A stretch of DNA of 64,000 nucleotides, taken from NCBI RefSeq assembly GCF_002159835.1, contig NZ_NFJL01000007.1:62001-126000 (forward strand), written 5' to 3'. Of the stretch, positions 29,385-39,056 are shown in pieces. The stretch is from Blautia sp. An249. GTDB lineage: Bacteria > Bacillota > Clostridia > Lachnospirales > Lachnospiraceae. A program made the position numbers and the translations under genes. Below the pieces are notes generated by a model. The model was not told the origin of the DNA. It worked only from the letters and a program-made list of their open reading frames with translations, and did not search any database. How positions within the stretch are numbered: position 1 is the first letter of the stretch; the number at the start of each line of letters is the position of its first letter.

Positions 29385-31952
29385 ATGAACGTAATATCAA
29401 AAGTTTTCGGAACTCACAGTGAGCGTGAGCTAAAGAGAATAAAAGGGACAGTTGATAAAGTAGAAGCTCTGCGCCCTCAGATGCAGAAACTGACAGATGA
29501 AGAGCTGAAAGAGAAGACCAGAGAGTTTAAGAAGCGTCTGGAACAGGGGGAAACACTGGATGATTTATTACCGGAGGCTTTTGCAACGGTAAGGGAAGCA
29601 GCGAAACGTGTATTGGGAATGGAGCCGTACCGGGTACAGATTATCGGTGGAATTATCCTCCATCAGGGACGTATTGCCGAGATGAGAACCGGGGAAGGTA
29701 AGACCCTGGTTTCTACCCTGCCTGCTTATCTGAACGCCCTGGAAGGAAAGGGAGTTCATATTATTACGGTCAACGACTACCTGGCTCACCGTGATGCGGA
29801 GTGGATGGGGAAAGTCCACGAGTTTCTGGGACTTACGGTAGGCTGTGTCTTAAACAGCATGAAAAGCGAAGAGCGTCGTGCGGCATACGCCTGCGATATT
29901 ACCTATGTAACCAATAACGAGGATGGTTTCGACTATCTGAGAGACAACATGGTTATTTATAAAGAGCAGCTTGTACAAAGAGATCTCCATTATGCGATTA
30001 TCGACGAGGTGGACTCCGTTCTGATCGACGAAGCGCGTACGCCTCTTATTATTTCCGGACAGAGTGGAAAGTCCACAAAACTCTATGAAGTCTGCGATAT
30101 TCTGGCTCAGCAGTTAGAGCGGGGCGAGGCCAGCGGCGAAATGACCAAGATGGCCGCTATCATGGGCGAGGAAATTATTGAGACCGGGGACTTCGTCGTA
30201 AATGAAAAGGACAAGATTGTAAACCTGACCGAACAGGGTGTGAAAAAGGTTGAGAAATTCTTTAACATTGAAAATCTGGCGGATCCGGAGAATCTGGAAA
30301 TCCAGCATAACATTATCCTGGCTCTGCGCGCCCATAACCTGATGCACAGGGATCAGGATTATGTGGTAAAAGACGACGAAGTATTAATTGTCGATGAATT
30401 CACGGGACGTATTATGCCCGGCCGCCGTTATTCCGACGGACTTCATCAGGCCATTGAAGCCAAGGAACATGTGAAGGTAAAACGGGAGAGCAAGACACTG
30501 GCTACAGTTACCTTCCAGAACTTCTTTAACAAATATAAGAAAAAATCCGGTATGACAGGTACTGCGCTGACAGAAGAGAAAGAGTTCCGCGATATTTACG
30601 GAATGGACGTAGTGGAAATTCCTACGAACCTGCCTGTTCAGCGTAAGGATCTGGACGACGCCGTTTATATGACCAAGAAGGAAAAATACCGCGCGGTAGT
30701 GGAAGCGGTAAAAGAGGCACATGCAAAGCATCAGCCAGTTCTGGTAGGTACCATTACCATTGAGATTTCAGAATTAATCAGCAAAATGCTGCGCCGGGAA
30801 GGAATTCCCCATAATGTGCTGAACGCCAAGTTCCATGAGCAGGAGGCAGAAATTGTCGCCCATGCGGGAGAGGCGGATGCGGTTACCATTGCTACCAACA
30901 TGGCGGGCCGTGGTACGGACATTAAGCTGGACGACGTGGCAAAAGCTGCGGGCGGTCTGAAGATTATCGGTACAGAACGTCATGAATCCAGACGTATTGA
31001 CAATCAGCTCCGCGGACGTTCCGGACGTCAGGGAGACCCGGGAGAATCTAAATTCTACATCTCTCTGGAAGACGATTTAATGCGTCTGTTCGGTTCCGAG
31101 CGTCTGATGAATGTATTTAAATCTCTGGGTGTGGCAGAGAATGAGCAGATTGAACATAAGATGCTCTCCAGCGCTATTGAGAAAGCCCAGATGAAGATTG
31201 AGAGCAATAACTTCGGTATTCGTAAGAATCTGCTGGATTATGACCAGGTGAATAATGAGCAGAGGGAAATTATCTATAAGGAAAGAAGAAAAGTTCTGGA
31301 CGGAGACAATATGCGGGATGCTATTTTCAGCATGATTACAGATATTGTAGACAGCCGTGTGGATATGTGTCTTTCCGACGACGTAGATTCCGAAGAATGG
31401 GATTTAAATGAACTGAATTCTGTATTGCTGCCGATTATACCTCTGAAGCCGCTGACTTTGGAGAAAGTAAAAGGGAAGAAGAAAAATACAATTAAACACG
31501 AGCTGAAAGAAGAAGCGGTGAAACTGTATGAAGCCAAAGAAGCAGAATTTCCCGAGGCCGAGCAGATTCGAGAGCTGGAGCGCGTGGTTTTACTGAAGGT
31601 GATTGATAATAAGTGGATGGATCACATTGACGATATGGAACTTCTGCGCCAGGGTGTGGGACTTCAGGCATACGGCCAGAAGAACCCGGTGGTGGAATAT
31701 AAGATGAGCGCCTACGAAATGTTCAACGCCATGACAGAAAATATCCAGGAAGATACGGTACGTATGCTGTATCATGTACATGTACAGCAGAAACTGGAAA
31801 GAGAACAGGTGGCGAAGGTGACCGGAACCAATAAGGACGAAAGCGGTCCCAGAAAACCGGTTCAGAGAAAAGAGGAAAAGGTTTATCCAAACGATCCCTG
31901 CCCCTGCGGAAGCGGCAAAAAATACAAACAGTGCTGCGGAAGAAAGAAATAA
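29385..31952 (+). CDS. secA: Preprotein translocase ATPase SecA
   Basis: Motor that drives secretory proteins through SecYEG. 855 residues. Walker A is [10 protein letters not shown] near residue 105, the DEAD-type motif is [18 protein letters not shown] near 207-224, and the helicase motif [10 protein letters not shown] is also present. The extreme C-terminus carries the zinc-binding SEC-C motif [13 protein letters not shown]. The ATG at 29385 has AGGAG upstream. Full length, with no anomalies. Confidence 0.98.
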   Translation: MNVISKVFGTHSERELKRIKGTVDKVEALRPQMQKLTDEELKEKTREFKKRLEQGETLDDLLPEAFATVREAAKRVLGMEPYRVQIIGGIILHQGRIAEMRTGEGKTLVSTLPAYLNALEGKGVHIITVNDYLAHRDAEWMGKVHEFLGLTVGCVLNSMKSEERRAAYACDITYVTNNEDGFDYLRDNMVIYKEQLVQRDLHYAIIDEVDSVLIDEARTPLIISGQSGKSTKLYEVCDILAQQLERGEASGEMTKMAAIMGEEIIETGDFVVNEKDKIVNLTEQGVKKVEKFFNIENLADPENLEIQHNIILALRAHNLMHRDQDYVVKDDEVLIVDEFTGRIMPGRRYSDGLHQAIEAKEHVKVKRESKTLATVTFQNFFNKYKKKSGMTGTALTEEKEFRDIYGMDVVEIPTNLPVQRKDLDDAVYMTKKEKYRAVVEAVKEAHAKHQPVLVGTITIEISELISKMLRREGIPHNVLNAKFHEQEAEIVAHAGEADAVTIATNMAGRGTDIKLDDVAKAAGGLKIIGTERHESRRIDNQLRGRSGRQGDPGESKFYISLEDDLMRLFGSERLMNVFKSLGVAENEQIEHKMLSSAIEKAQMKIESNNFGIRKNLLDYDQVNNEQREIIYKERRKVLDGDNMRDAIFSMITDIVDSRVDMCLSDDVDSEEWDLNELNSVLLPIIPLKPLTLEKVKGKKKNTIKHELKEEAVKLYEAKEAEFPEAEQIRELERVVLLKVIDNKWMDHIDDMELLRQGVGLQAYGQKNPVVEYKMSAYEMFNAMTENIQEDTVRMLYHVHVQQKLEREQVAKVTGTNKDESGPRKPVQRKEEKVYPNDPCPCGSGKKYKQCCGRKK

Positions 31953-31960
31953 GAAATAAT

Positions 31961-32013
31961 AAAAAGATGCTTTTACCCCCCCCCCGTTTGACCGGGCGTA
32001 AAGGCATCTTTTC
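31961..32013. terminator. Terminator between secA and the J-domain gene, with a C10 tract
   Basis: AAAAAGATGC(TTTTAC) pairs with (GTAAAG)GCATCTTTT, with T tracts on both strands. The loop contains an uninterrupted run of ten C at 31976-31985, followed by GTTTGACCGGG. Confidence 0.85.
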
Positions 32014-32041
32014 TTTTTGGGGAAAAGTATCGGTCAGGCTG

Positions 32042-32935
32042 TCAGGAGGAGCACCCGTCTTCGCAAAGCGCTTTCTGGTATTGTACCAGGGCCTCCCATT
32101 GTCCGGGACTGAGGCTGTCAGGAATTCGGATATGCAGTTTTACATATAAATCGCCCCGGCCGCCCATTTTCCTGGGACGGATCAGTCCCTGGTTCAGAAT
32201 CCGGAGTTTTCTCTCCGGAGAAGTTCCGGCAGAAACGGAAACACAGAGCGTGCCCTCCAGAGTGGGAACTTCAATGGTTCCCCCGAGAACCAGGGTAGGA
32301 TAGTCCACGGATACGTCTGTGTGCAGATGGTAGCCCTGACGGATAAATCCCGGTTTTTCCCGCAGAAGTACAACGACGATATAGTTTTTGGGGGAAAGGG
32401 AATCTTCCTGTTTCCTAAAAAAATCGGTTTCGTTTTTCAGAATGTCTTTCAGATAGAAGAATTGATGTTCGTAGGTTCCCTTTGGAAGCTTTATCTGAAA
32501 CTCCCAGACTTTACCGGGGGAGGAGGAAGAGGCTTTTTCCGTATAAGAAACCGTTTTTATTACTTCTTTCAGAGTTTCTTCCAGTTCCAGAGTCACTGCA
32601 ATGCGGATACTTCTGGGAGGGATGGTTTCTTCGGAGTCCTCTTTGCGACGGGCACAGGCTTTGCAGTGGCCGTCCCGGGATGCAGAGTCAGAATACCCAC
32701 GGGCATAGGCGCTCTGACGGTAGGCGGCATGTCCGTAGTAATCGTACTGCTTTCGTTTATCCGGATCAGAAAGAACCGCATAGGCTTCGGAGATTTCCTG
32801 GAATTGTTCTTTGATTTTGGGGTTATCAGGCATAGCGTCCGGATGGTATTGCTTTGCCAGTTTCCGGTAAGCTGCCTTAATCTCTGCCTGGGAGGCAGAG
32901 GATTTTACACCGAGAATTTCGTAATAGGTTTTCAT
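32042..32935 (-). CDS. DnaJ/CbpA-like J-domain co-chaperone
   Basis: Stimulates DnaK-type chaperones. 297 residues from the ATG at 32935, which has AGGAGG upstream; open frame continues to 33001 without support. The J domain occupies about 1-70 with the essential HPD ([11 protein letters not shown]). There is no DnaJ zinc-finger repeat; only a small Cys pair ([10 protein letters not shown]) remains near residue 100. The C-terminal substrate-binding region follows ([30 protein letters not shown]). It is thus a class-B/CbpA type rather than canonical DnaJ. Divergent from prfB and convergent with secA. Confidence 0.88.
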   Translation of the reverse strand: MKTYYEILGVKSSASQAEIKAAYRKLAKQYHPDAMPDNPKIKEQFQEISEAYAVLSDPDKRKQYDYYGHAAYRQSAYARGYSDSASRDGHCKACARRKEDSEETIPPRSIRIAVTLELEETLKEVIKTVSYTEKASSSSPGKVWEFQIKLPKGTYEHQFFYLKDILKNETDFFRKQEDSLSPKNYIVVVLLREKPGFIRQGYHLHTDVSVDYPTLVLGGTIEVPTLEGTLCVSVSAGTSPERKLRILNQGLIRPRKMGGRGDLYVKLHIRIPDSLSPGQWEALVQYQKALCEDGCSS

Positions 32936-33084
32936 AATCTGACCTCCTGAAAGTGGACAAAAAAGGTTTAATATTATAAACTGATTGTAACTCATTTTCA
33001 TGGAACATGCAAGAGAGATTGTTTTTTTGGGTGGGTTATGATATTGTATAGGATAGAATTTTATAGGAAGAAAGAGGTGAAGCT

Positions 33085-34210
33085 ATGGTTGAATTAGATC
33101 AGTTTAAGAGTATTTTAAGCTCTTATACAGAACCATTGGTGGAAGTGAGGGATTCACTTTGACCTGGCTAACAAGGAAAAGCGAATCGAGGAATTAGAAA
33201 GAGAGATGGAGGCTCCGGATTTCTGGGATAATCCTGAACGTTCTCAGAACATGATGAAAGAGCTGAAATATTTAAAGGACGATATGGAAACCTATCAGAA
33301 TCTTCAGTCTCAGATGGAAGATATGGAGACGATGATTGAGATGGGATACGAGGAAAACGATCCGGAGCTGATTCCGGAAATCCAGGAGATGCTGGATCAG
33401 TTTGAGAAGAGTTTCGAGAGTATTCGTATTAAGACGCTGTTGTCCGGAGAATATGACAAAAATGATGCTATTGTAAAACTGAATGCGGGAGCAGGCGGAA
33501 CGGAAGCCTGCGACTGGTGTTCCATGCTGTACCGTATGTATACCCGCTGGGCCGACCAGCATGGCTATGCCCTGGAAGTCCTGGATTATCTGGACGGAGA
33601 AGAGGCGGGAATTAAATCTGTGACCTTTGAAGTCCGGGGGGAGAATGCCTACGGTTATCTGAAATCAGAGAAGGGAGTTCACCGTCTGGTGCGTATTTCT
33701 CCGTTTAATGCAGCCGGAAAGAGGCAGACGTCCTTTGTATCCTGCGACGTTATGCCGGATATTGATGAAGATTTGGATGTGGAGATTAACGACGAGGACA
33801 TCCGGATTGATACCTATCGATCCAGCGGAGCCGGAGGCCAGCACATTAATAAAACCTCATCGGCCATCCGTATTACCCATTTCCCCACAGGAATTGTGGT
33901 ACAGTGCCAGAATGAACGTTCTCAGCATATGAATAAAGATAAGGCGATGCAGATGCTGAAGGCCAAGCTGTATCTTCTGAAGCAGCAGGAGAACGAAGAG
34001 AAACTCTCCGGCATTCGGGGAGAAGTGACAGAGATTGGCTGGGGCAACCAGATCCGTTCTTATGTCATGCAGCCGTATACCATGGTCAAAGATCACCGTA
34101 CCGGAGAAGAAACCGGAAATGTGGATGCGGTACTGGACGGAGAGATTGATCTTTTCATAAACGGCTATTTAAAATGGATAACCTTATCCAAAAAAAACTT
34201 GCAGAGCTAA
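33085..34210 (+). CDS. prfB: Peptide chain release factor 2, with programmed +1 frameshift
   Basis: Releases the peptide at UGA and UAA codons. It is encoded in two frames. The ATG at 33085 opens 25 codons ending in CTT, followed by an in-frame TGA at 33160-33162. A +1 shift on CTT continues at GAC (33161) as DLANKEKRIEELE and runs to 34210, giving about 374 residues. The shifted frame contains the UGA/UAA-recognition SPF-equivalent region and the catalytic motif GAGGQHINKT near residue 250. AAAGAGGTGAAGC precedes the ATG. The frameshift autoregulates RF2 in most bacteria; annotation without it would give a truncated gene beginning at 33206. Confidence 0.95.
33148..33163 (+). other. RF2 programmed frameshift site
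   Basis: GAGGGATTCACTTTGA: the CTT slippery codon precedes TGA and then C, exactly as in other prfB genes. The internal Shine-Dalgarno-like AGGG ends five bases before CTT, rather than three bases as in E. coli. Confidence 0.9.
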
Positions 34211-34279
34211 GGGTTGTATGCTAATATCTCTGTATGGAAAACAAATGTTTCCTGCTAACGTACAGTAAAGGGTTGGTAA

Positions 34280-34732
34280 ATGGAGAATATGGAGAAAAAG
34301 AAGAATTACTATGTTGTAAAAGAAAAAGCGATTCCGGAAGTGCTTTTAAAAGTGGTAGAAGCCAAGAAACTTCTGGATACCGGAAAAGCCGATACCGTTC
34401 AGGATGCGGCGGAGCAGGTGGGGATCAGCAGAAGTTCTTTTTACAAGTATAAAGATGATATTTTTCCATTCCATGAGGAAACAAAAGGAAAAACTATCAC
34501 ATTTATTATTCAGATGGAAGATGAGCCTGGAATTTTATCAGCAGTTTTACAGACGATTGCACATTTTCGCGGGAATATCTTAACGATTCATCAGAGTATT
34601 CCCATTAACGGAATCGCGACGCTGACTCTGAGCGTGGATATTCTGCCCGGGGACGGGGACGCGGCGGCGATGGTAGAAGTGATTGAACAAAAAGAGGGGA
34701 TTCATTATCTGAAAATTTTAGGAAGAGAATAA
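34280..34732 (+). CDS. ACT domain protein, PheB/UPF0735-like
   Basis: 150 residues. The N-terminal half contains a helix-turn-helix-like stretch (VQDAAEQVGISRSSFYKYKDDIF, about 39-61), and the C-terminal half an ACT amino-acid-sensing domain (TITFIIQMEDEPGILSAVLQ onward). This arrangement is that of the Firmicutes PheB/UPF0735 family. It lies 25 bases before hom, so an amino-acid-sensing role in threonine or related synthesis is plausible by context. The ribosome-binding site is modest (AAAGGG); the ATG at 34289 is an alternative start. Confidence 0.88.
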   Translation: MENMEKKKNYYVVKEKAIPEVLLKVVEAKKLLDTGKADTVQDAAEQVGISRSSFYKYKDDIFPFHEETKGKTITFIIQMEDEPGILSAVLQTIAHFRGNILTIHQSIPINGIATLTLSVDILPGDGDAAAMVEVIEQKEGIHYLKILGRE

Positions 34733-34757
34733 TCAGGAGAAAGATGAGGAGAGACGT

Positions 34758-35975
34758 ATGATTCAGATTGCGGTACTGGGCTACGGCACTGTGGGAAGCG
34801 GTGTGGTAGAAGTAATTGAGACAAACCATAAAAGCATCAATAAAAATGCGGGAGAGGATATTAATATTAAATATGTGCTGGATTTAAGAGATTTTCCGGG
34901 AGATCCGGTGCAGAAGATTCTGGTACATGATTACGAAGAAATTGTAAATGATCCGGAAGTAAAAATCGTGGTAGAAGTAATGGGCGGTATTGAGCCGGCT
35001 TATACCTTTGTGAAACGTGCGCTGAATGCAGGGAAATCCGTAGTTACTTCCAATAAAGCCCTGGTGGCAAAACATGGTATTGAGCTGCTGCAGATTGCAA
35101 AGGATAAGAATATCAATTTCTTATTTGAAGCAAGCTGCGGCGGCGGAATCCCCATTATCCGCGCTCTGAATTCCTCTCTGACTGCCGATGAAATCGACGA
35201 GATCACAGGAATTTTAAACGGTACCACCAATTATATGATGTACCGTATGGATGTGGAAGGATGCCAGTTTGAAGACGCTTTAAAAGAAGCCAAGGAAAAA
35301 GGATATGCGGAAGCGGATCCCACCGACGACATTGAAGGATACGATGCATGCAGAAAGATTGCCATCCTTTCCTCACTGGCATTCGGACAGTTTGTAAATT
35401 ATGAAGAAGTCTATACGGAGGGAATTACCAAAATTACGGCAGAAGACATGAAATATGCCAAAGCGATGGGTAGAACCATTAAACTGCTGGCCAGCAGCAA
35501 AAAAGTCGGCGATGATTTCTACGTAATGACGGCTCCCTTCCTTCTGGGACCAAACAGCCCTCTGTTCTCTGTAAACGATGTGTTTAACGGCATTTTCGTT
35601 CACGGAAACGTACTGGGAGACGCTATGTTTTACGGAAGCGGCGCAGGAAAGCTTCCTACCGCCAGCGCCGTGGTAGCCGATGTGGTAGACGAGGCGAAAC
35701 ATCTGAACCGAAATATCATGATGAACTGGTCCAGTAAGAAACTGGAAATCATGGATGTGAACGATGCCGAGGGCAGATTCTTCGTTCGTATGAAGGGAAA
35801 TCTGGCGGACGATCTGGCAAAGGCAGAAGAACTCTTCGGCAAAGTTGAACCGTTGGAAGTTCCGGGTCTGGAAGGAGAATTCGGTTTCGTAACCTCTACG
35901 ATGAAAGAGGGCGAATATCACAAAAAGGCAGAACAGACAGACAAGATTCTGGGCATGATCCGAATCAAAGAATAG
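34758..35975 (+). CDS. hom: Homoserine dehydrogenase
   Basis: Reduces aspartate semialdehyde to homoserine, the branch towards threonine and methionine. 405 residues: N-terminal NAD(P) loop GYGTVGSGV (about 8-16), the conserved block GILNGTTNYMMYRM near residue 155, and a C-terminal ACT-like extension (about 335-405) that usually gives threonine feedback. GAGGAGAG lies upstream. It is in one group with the upstream ACT protein and the downstream phosphoglycerate-mutase-like gene (9 bases). Confidence 0.97.
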   Translation: MIQIAVLGYGTVGSGVVEVIETNHKSINKNAGEDINIKYVLDLRDFPGDPVQKILVHDYEEIVNDPEVKIVVEVMGGIEPAYTFVKRALNAGKSVVTSNKALVAKHGIELLQIAKDKNINFLFEASCGGGIPIIRALNSSLTADEIDEITGILNGTTNYMMYRMDVEGCQFEDALKEAKEKGYAEADPTDDIEGYDACRKIAILSSLAFGQFVNYEEVYTEGITKITAEDMKYAKAMGRTIKLLASSKKVGDDFYVMTAPFLLGPNSPLFSVNDVFNGIFVHGNVLGDAMFYGSGAGKLPTASAVVADVVDEAKHLNRNIMMNWSSKKLEIMDVNDAEGRFFVRMKGNLADDLAKAEELFGKVEPLEVPGLEGEFGFVTSTMKEGEYHKKAEQTDKILGMIRIKE

Positions 35976-35984
35976 GAGCAGGAT

Positions 35985-37190
35985 ATGAAATATATTGTTA
36001 TTCTGGGTGACGGAATGGCTGACTGGCCCCTGGAAGAACTGGGACAGAAGACGCCTCTGGAATATGCCCATACGCCGGTTATGGATGAACTGGCAAAACG
36101 ATCCGAGGTGGGGATGGCGCAGACGATCCCGGAGGGAATGAGCCCGGGAAGCGATACGGCAAACCTGTCGGTGATGGGATATGATCCCAGAAAATATTAT
36201 ACGGGACGTTCTCCGCTGGAGGCTTTAAGCATTGGCATTGATATGAAGCCGGAGGATATGGTTTTCCGCTGCAATATTGTGACTCTGACAGAAAAAGACG
36301 CTCCCTACGAGGAGCAGGTGATTCTGGATCACTGTTCGGATGAGATCTGTACGGAGGATTCCAGAGTATTGCTGGAAGCAGTTTTAAGCCAGATGGATTA
36401 TCCGGAATACGTCTTTTATCCGGGAACGGGCTACCGTCACTGCATGATCTGGGAAAAGGGACAAAAGCCCCGCCTGACGCCGCCCCATGACGTACTGGGG
36501 CAGACCATAGGACAGTATCTGCCGGATAATGAAGATTTTCTTGCCATGCAGAAAAAAAGTTATGAGATATTAAAAGATCATCCCATTAATGTGGAAAGAA
36601 AGAAAAAAGGGCTGCACCCGGCCAACAGCTTCTGGTTCTGGGGAGCCGGGACAAAACCGGCTCTGAGTTCTTTCTTTGAAGAACATCAGAAGAAGGGCGC
36701 CATGATTTCAGCGGTAGATCTGCTGAAAGGAATCGCTGTGGGAGCTTCTATGGATAATATTACCGTGGAGGGAGCCAACGGCGGGTTTGACACCAACTAT
36801 GAAGGGAAGGCGGACGCCGCAGTTAAGGCTTTAACTGAGGATGGTTATGATTTCGTCTATGTTCATGTGGAGGCTCCCGACGAAATGGGGCATCAGGGAC
36901 ATATTGACAAAAAGATAAAGTCCATTGAGTTTCTGGACAGCCGGGTGATTGCCCGGGTAAAAGCGGGACTGGATGCGTCGGGAGAAGACTACCGGATGAT
37001 GATACTGCCGGATCATCCCACGCCCATTGCAGCAAGAACCCATGTTTCCGATCCGGTTCCCTACCTTTTATACGACAGTAAAAATCCGCAGAACCATACC
37101 TGGAATTATAATGAGAGAGAAGTGCGGGCGGCTTCCGGCGAAACGGTCTGCGGATGGGATTTGATGAATCATTTGTTACAACAGAAATAA
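35985..37190 (+). CDS. ApgM-like phosphoglycerate mutase homologue, predicted homoserine kinase analogue
   Basis: Alkaline-phosphatase-superfamily enzyme of the archaeal-type cofactor-independent phosphoglycerate mutase family. 401 residues with the metal-binding start VILGDGMAD (Asp9), the phospho-acceptor serine in MSPGSDTANLS, and the later HVEAPDEMGHQG and MILPDHPTPI ligand blocks. It is placed between hom and lysC with no thrB in the window. Relatives in this position have been proposed on comparative-genomic grounds to phosphorylate homoserine. I therefore favour a threonine-pathway kinase role over glycolysis; this is inference. Confidence 0.85.
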   Translation: MKYIVILGDGMADWPLEELGQKTPLEYAHTPVMDELAKRSEVGMAQTIPEGMSPGSDTANLSVMGYDPRKYYTGRSPLEALSIGIDMKPEDMVFRCNIVTLTEKDAPYEEQVILDHCSDEICTEDSRVLLEAVLSQMDYPEYVFYPGTGYRHCMIWEKGQKPRLTPPHDVLGQTIGQYLPDNEDFLAMQKKSYEILKDHPINVERKKKGLHPANSFWFWGAGTKPALSSFFEEHQKKGAMISAVDLLKGIAVGASMDNITVEGANGGFDTNYEGKADAAVKALTEDGYDFVYVHVEAPDEMGHQGHIDKKIKSIEFLDSRVIARVKAGLDASGEDYRMMILPDHPTPIAARTHVSDPVPYLLYDSKNPQNHTWNYNEREVRAASGETVCGWDLMNHLLQQK

Positions 37191-37206
37191 AAGAGAAATA
37201 CCAGGC

Positions 37207-37249
37207 AAAAACAGCGCGATTTTCATAAAATGAAAAGAGGCTGTTTTTT
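37207..37249 (+). terminator. Terminator or attenuator immediately before lysC
   Basis: AAAAACAGC and GCTGTTTTTT enclose an inner TTTTCAT/ATGAAAA stem. The T tract ends only two bases before the GGGGGAGG ribosome-binding site of lysC. Confidence 0.8.
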
Positions 37250-37265
37250 GCCGGGGGAGGAAAAT

Positions 37266-38474
37266 ATGCTGATAGTAAAGAAATTTGGCGGCACGTCAGT
37301 GGCCAATAAAGAAAGAATTTTCAATGTGGCCAGACGCTGCATTGAGGAATATAAAAAGGGAAACGATGTGGTGGTGGTATTGTCCGCTATGGGAAAATAT
37401 ACGGATGAGCTCATTCGTATGGCGAAGGACATTCATGAGAAACCGCCGAAGAGAGAGATGGATATGCTGTTTACCATCGGAGAGCAGATGTCCGTGGCCC
37501 TGATGGCCATGGCTATGAATAAGCTGGGAGTTCCGGCTGTATCCCTGAATGCTTTTCAGGTGGCTATGCATACCACAAGCGCATATGGAAATGCACGACT
37601 GAAAAGAATTGATACGGAGCGGATTCAGACAGAACTGGAAAACCGTAAAATTGTAATTATTACCGGTTTCCAGGGAGTCAACAAATACGATGATTACACT
37701 ACCCTGGGAAGAGGAGGATCCGATACCACGGCGGTGGCCCTGGCTGCTGCGCTCAGGGCGGATGCCTGTGAGATTTATACAGATGTGGACGGAGTCTATA
37801 CAGCGGATCCCCGCCTGGTTCCCAATGCCAGAAAACTGAAAGAAATTACTTATGATGAGATGCTGGATCTGGCTACCCTGGGAGCCGGCGTGCTCCATAA
37901 CCGTTCTGTGGAAATGGCAAAGAAATACAATGTACCCCTTGTGGTGCGCTCCAGTTTAAATGAATCAGAAGGAACCGTTGTGAAGGAGGAAGTAAAAGTG
38001 GAGAGAATGTTAATCAGCGGAGTAGCGCTGGATAAAGATGCAGACAGAATTTCTGTAATCGGATTAAAGGATGAGCCGGGAGTTGCCTTTGCTTTATTTG
38101 ACACCCTGGCTGCGAAGAATATTAATGTGGATATGATTATCCAGTCCATTGGACGCCACGGTTCCAAAGATATAACCTTTACGGTGGATCACACGGAACT
38201 GGATGAAGCGGTTCGTGTTTTAAAAGAGAATCAGTCCCGTCTCGGATACCAGGAACTTTTATCTGAGACCAATGTGGCCAAGGTTTCTATTGTGGGCGCA
38301 GGAATGATGAGCAATCCGGGCGTAGCTGCCAAGATGTTTGAAAGCCTTTATAACGAACGGGTGAATATTAACATGATTGCCACTTCTGAGATTCGCGTAA
38401 CCGTACTGATTGACGTCAATGATGCAGAGAGAGCCCTTCGTGCCGTGCATGATGCCTTCGGCCTGGGAGAATAA
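37266..38474 (+). CDS. lysC: Aspartate kinase
   Basis: Phosphorylates aspartate at the head of the lysine/threonine/methionine pathway. 402 residues: KFGGTSV at about 5-11, GRGGSDTTAVALAAAL near 150, and two C-terminal ACT domains (about 260-402; VIGLKDEPGVAFALF and VSIVGAGMMSNPGVAAKMF) for feedback control. The ATG at 37266 has GGGGGAGG upstream. A terminator hairpin directly precedes it, separating it from apgM or regulating read-through. aroK follows after 6 bases. Confidence 0.96.
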   Translation: MLIVKKFGGTSVANKERIFNVARRCIEEYKKGNDVVVVLSAMGKYTDELIRMAKDIHEKPPKREMDMLFTIGEQMSVALMAMAMNKLGVPAVSLNAFQVAMHTTSAYGNARLKRIDTERIQTELENRKIVIITGFQGVNKYDDYTTLGRGGSDTTAVALAAALRADACEIYTDVDGVYTADPRLVPNARKLKEITYDEMLDLATLGAGVLHNRSVEMAKKYNVPLVVRSSLNESEGTVVKEEVKVERMLISGVALDKDADRISVIGLKDEPGVAFALFDTLAAKNINVDMIIQSIGRHGSKDITFTVDHTELDEAVRVLKENQSRLGYQELLSETNVAKVSIVGAGMMSNPGVAAKMFESLYNERVNINMIATSEIRVTVLIDVNDAERALRAVHDAFGLGE

Positions 38475-38480
38475 AGGCAT

Positions 38481-38993
38481 ATGAAAAAATTAGATTTTAA
38501 TCTGGTTCTGATTGGCTTTATGGGAAGCGGAAAAACTACTGTCGCAGAATATCTGCACGGCCTTCTGGAAATGGAGGTTGTGGAAATGGATCAGGTGATT
38601 TCCCTAAGGCAGCAGATGAGTATTCCGGAAATCTTCGGGAAATACGGGGAGGAGTACTTCCGGGATCTGGAAACGGAACTGCTTAAAGAACTGCAGGAGA
38701 AAACCAATGTGGTGATTTCCTGCGGCGGCGGTGTTCCTTTACGGGAACAAAACGTGCAGGAAATGAAGAAAAACGGGACCGTTATCTGGCTGACTGCTTC
38801 TGCAGAAACCATTTATGAACGGGTGAAAGAAGATCAGAACCGTCCCCTTTTGAAAGACAGAATGAGTGTGGAAGGTATTGCCCGGTTAATGGAGTCGCGC
38901 AGAGAGAAGTATGAAAGTGCGTCAGACATTCTGATAGCTACCGATGGAAAAACCATAGAACAGATAGGGAAGGAGATTCTGGAAAATCTCTGA
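38481..38993 (+). CDS. aroK: Shikimate kinase
   Basis: Phosphorylates shikimate in the chorismate pathway. 170 residues: Walker A GFMGSGKT (about 12-19), the shikimate-binding CGGGVPLRE near residue 80, and the lid RPLLKDR near 120. The usual DxD metal/substrate pair reads EMD here (first Asp replaced by Glu). It follows lysC closely, an unusual neighbour pairing, and is terminated at 39003. Confidence 0.92.
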   Translation: MKKLDFNLVLIGFMGSGKTTVAEYLHGLLEMEVVEMDQVISLRQQMSIPEIFGKYGEEYFRDLETELLKELQEKTNVVISCGGGVPLREQNVQEMKKNGTVIWLTASAETIYERVKEDQNRPLLKDRMSVEGIARLMESRREKYESASDILIATDGKTIEQIGKEILENL

Positions 38994-39002
38994 GAAAAGA
39001 AA

Positions 39003-39043
39003 GACGGGCTGCCGGGAATTGTCCCGGTCAGCCCGTTTTACAC
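39003..39043 (+). terminator. Terminator of lysC-aroK
   Basis: GACGGGCTG with an inner CCGGGA/TCCCGG stem pairs with CAGCCCGTTTT. Confidence 0.9.
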
Positions 39044-39056
39044 GGTGATAAGAAAT

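Noticed and set aside
33160-33162. In-frame TGA near the start of prfB read as a disrupted gene
   Set aside because: It is the conserved programmed +1 frameshift stop of release factor 2, with CTT before and C after.
35373-36071. 232-codon open frame on the minus strand
   Set aside because: Spans the hom-apgM junction in antisense; no start signal or recognisable product.
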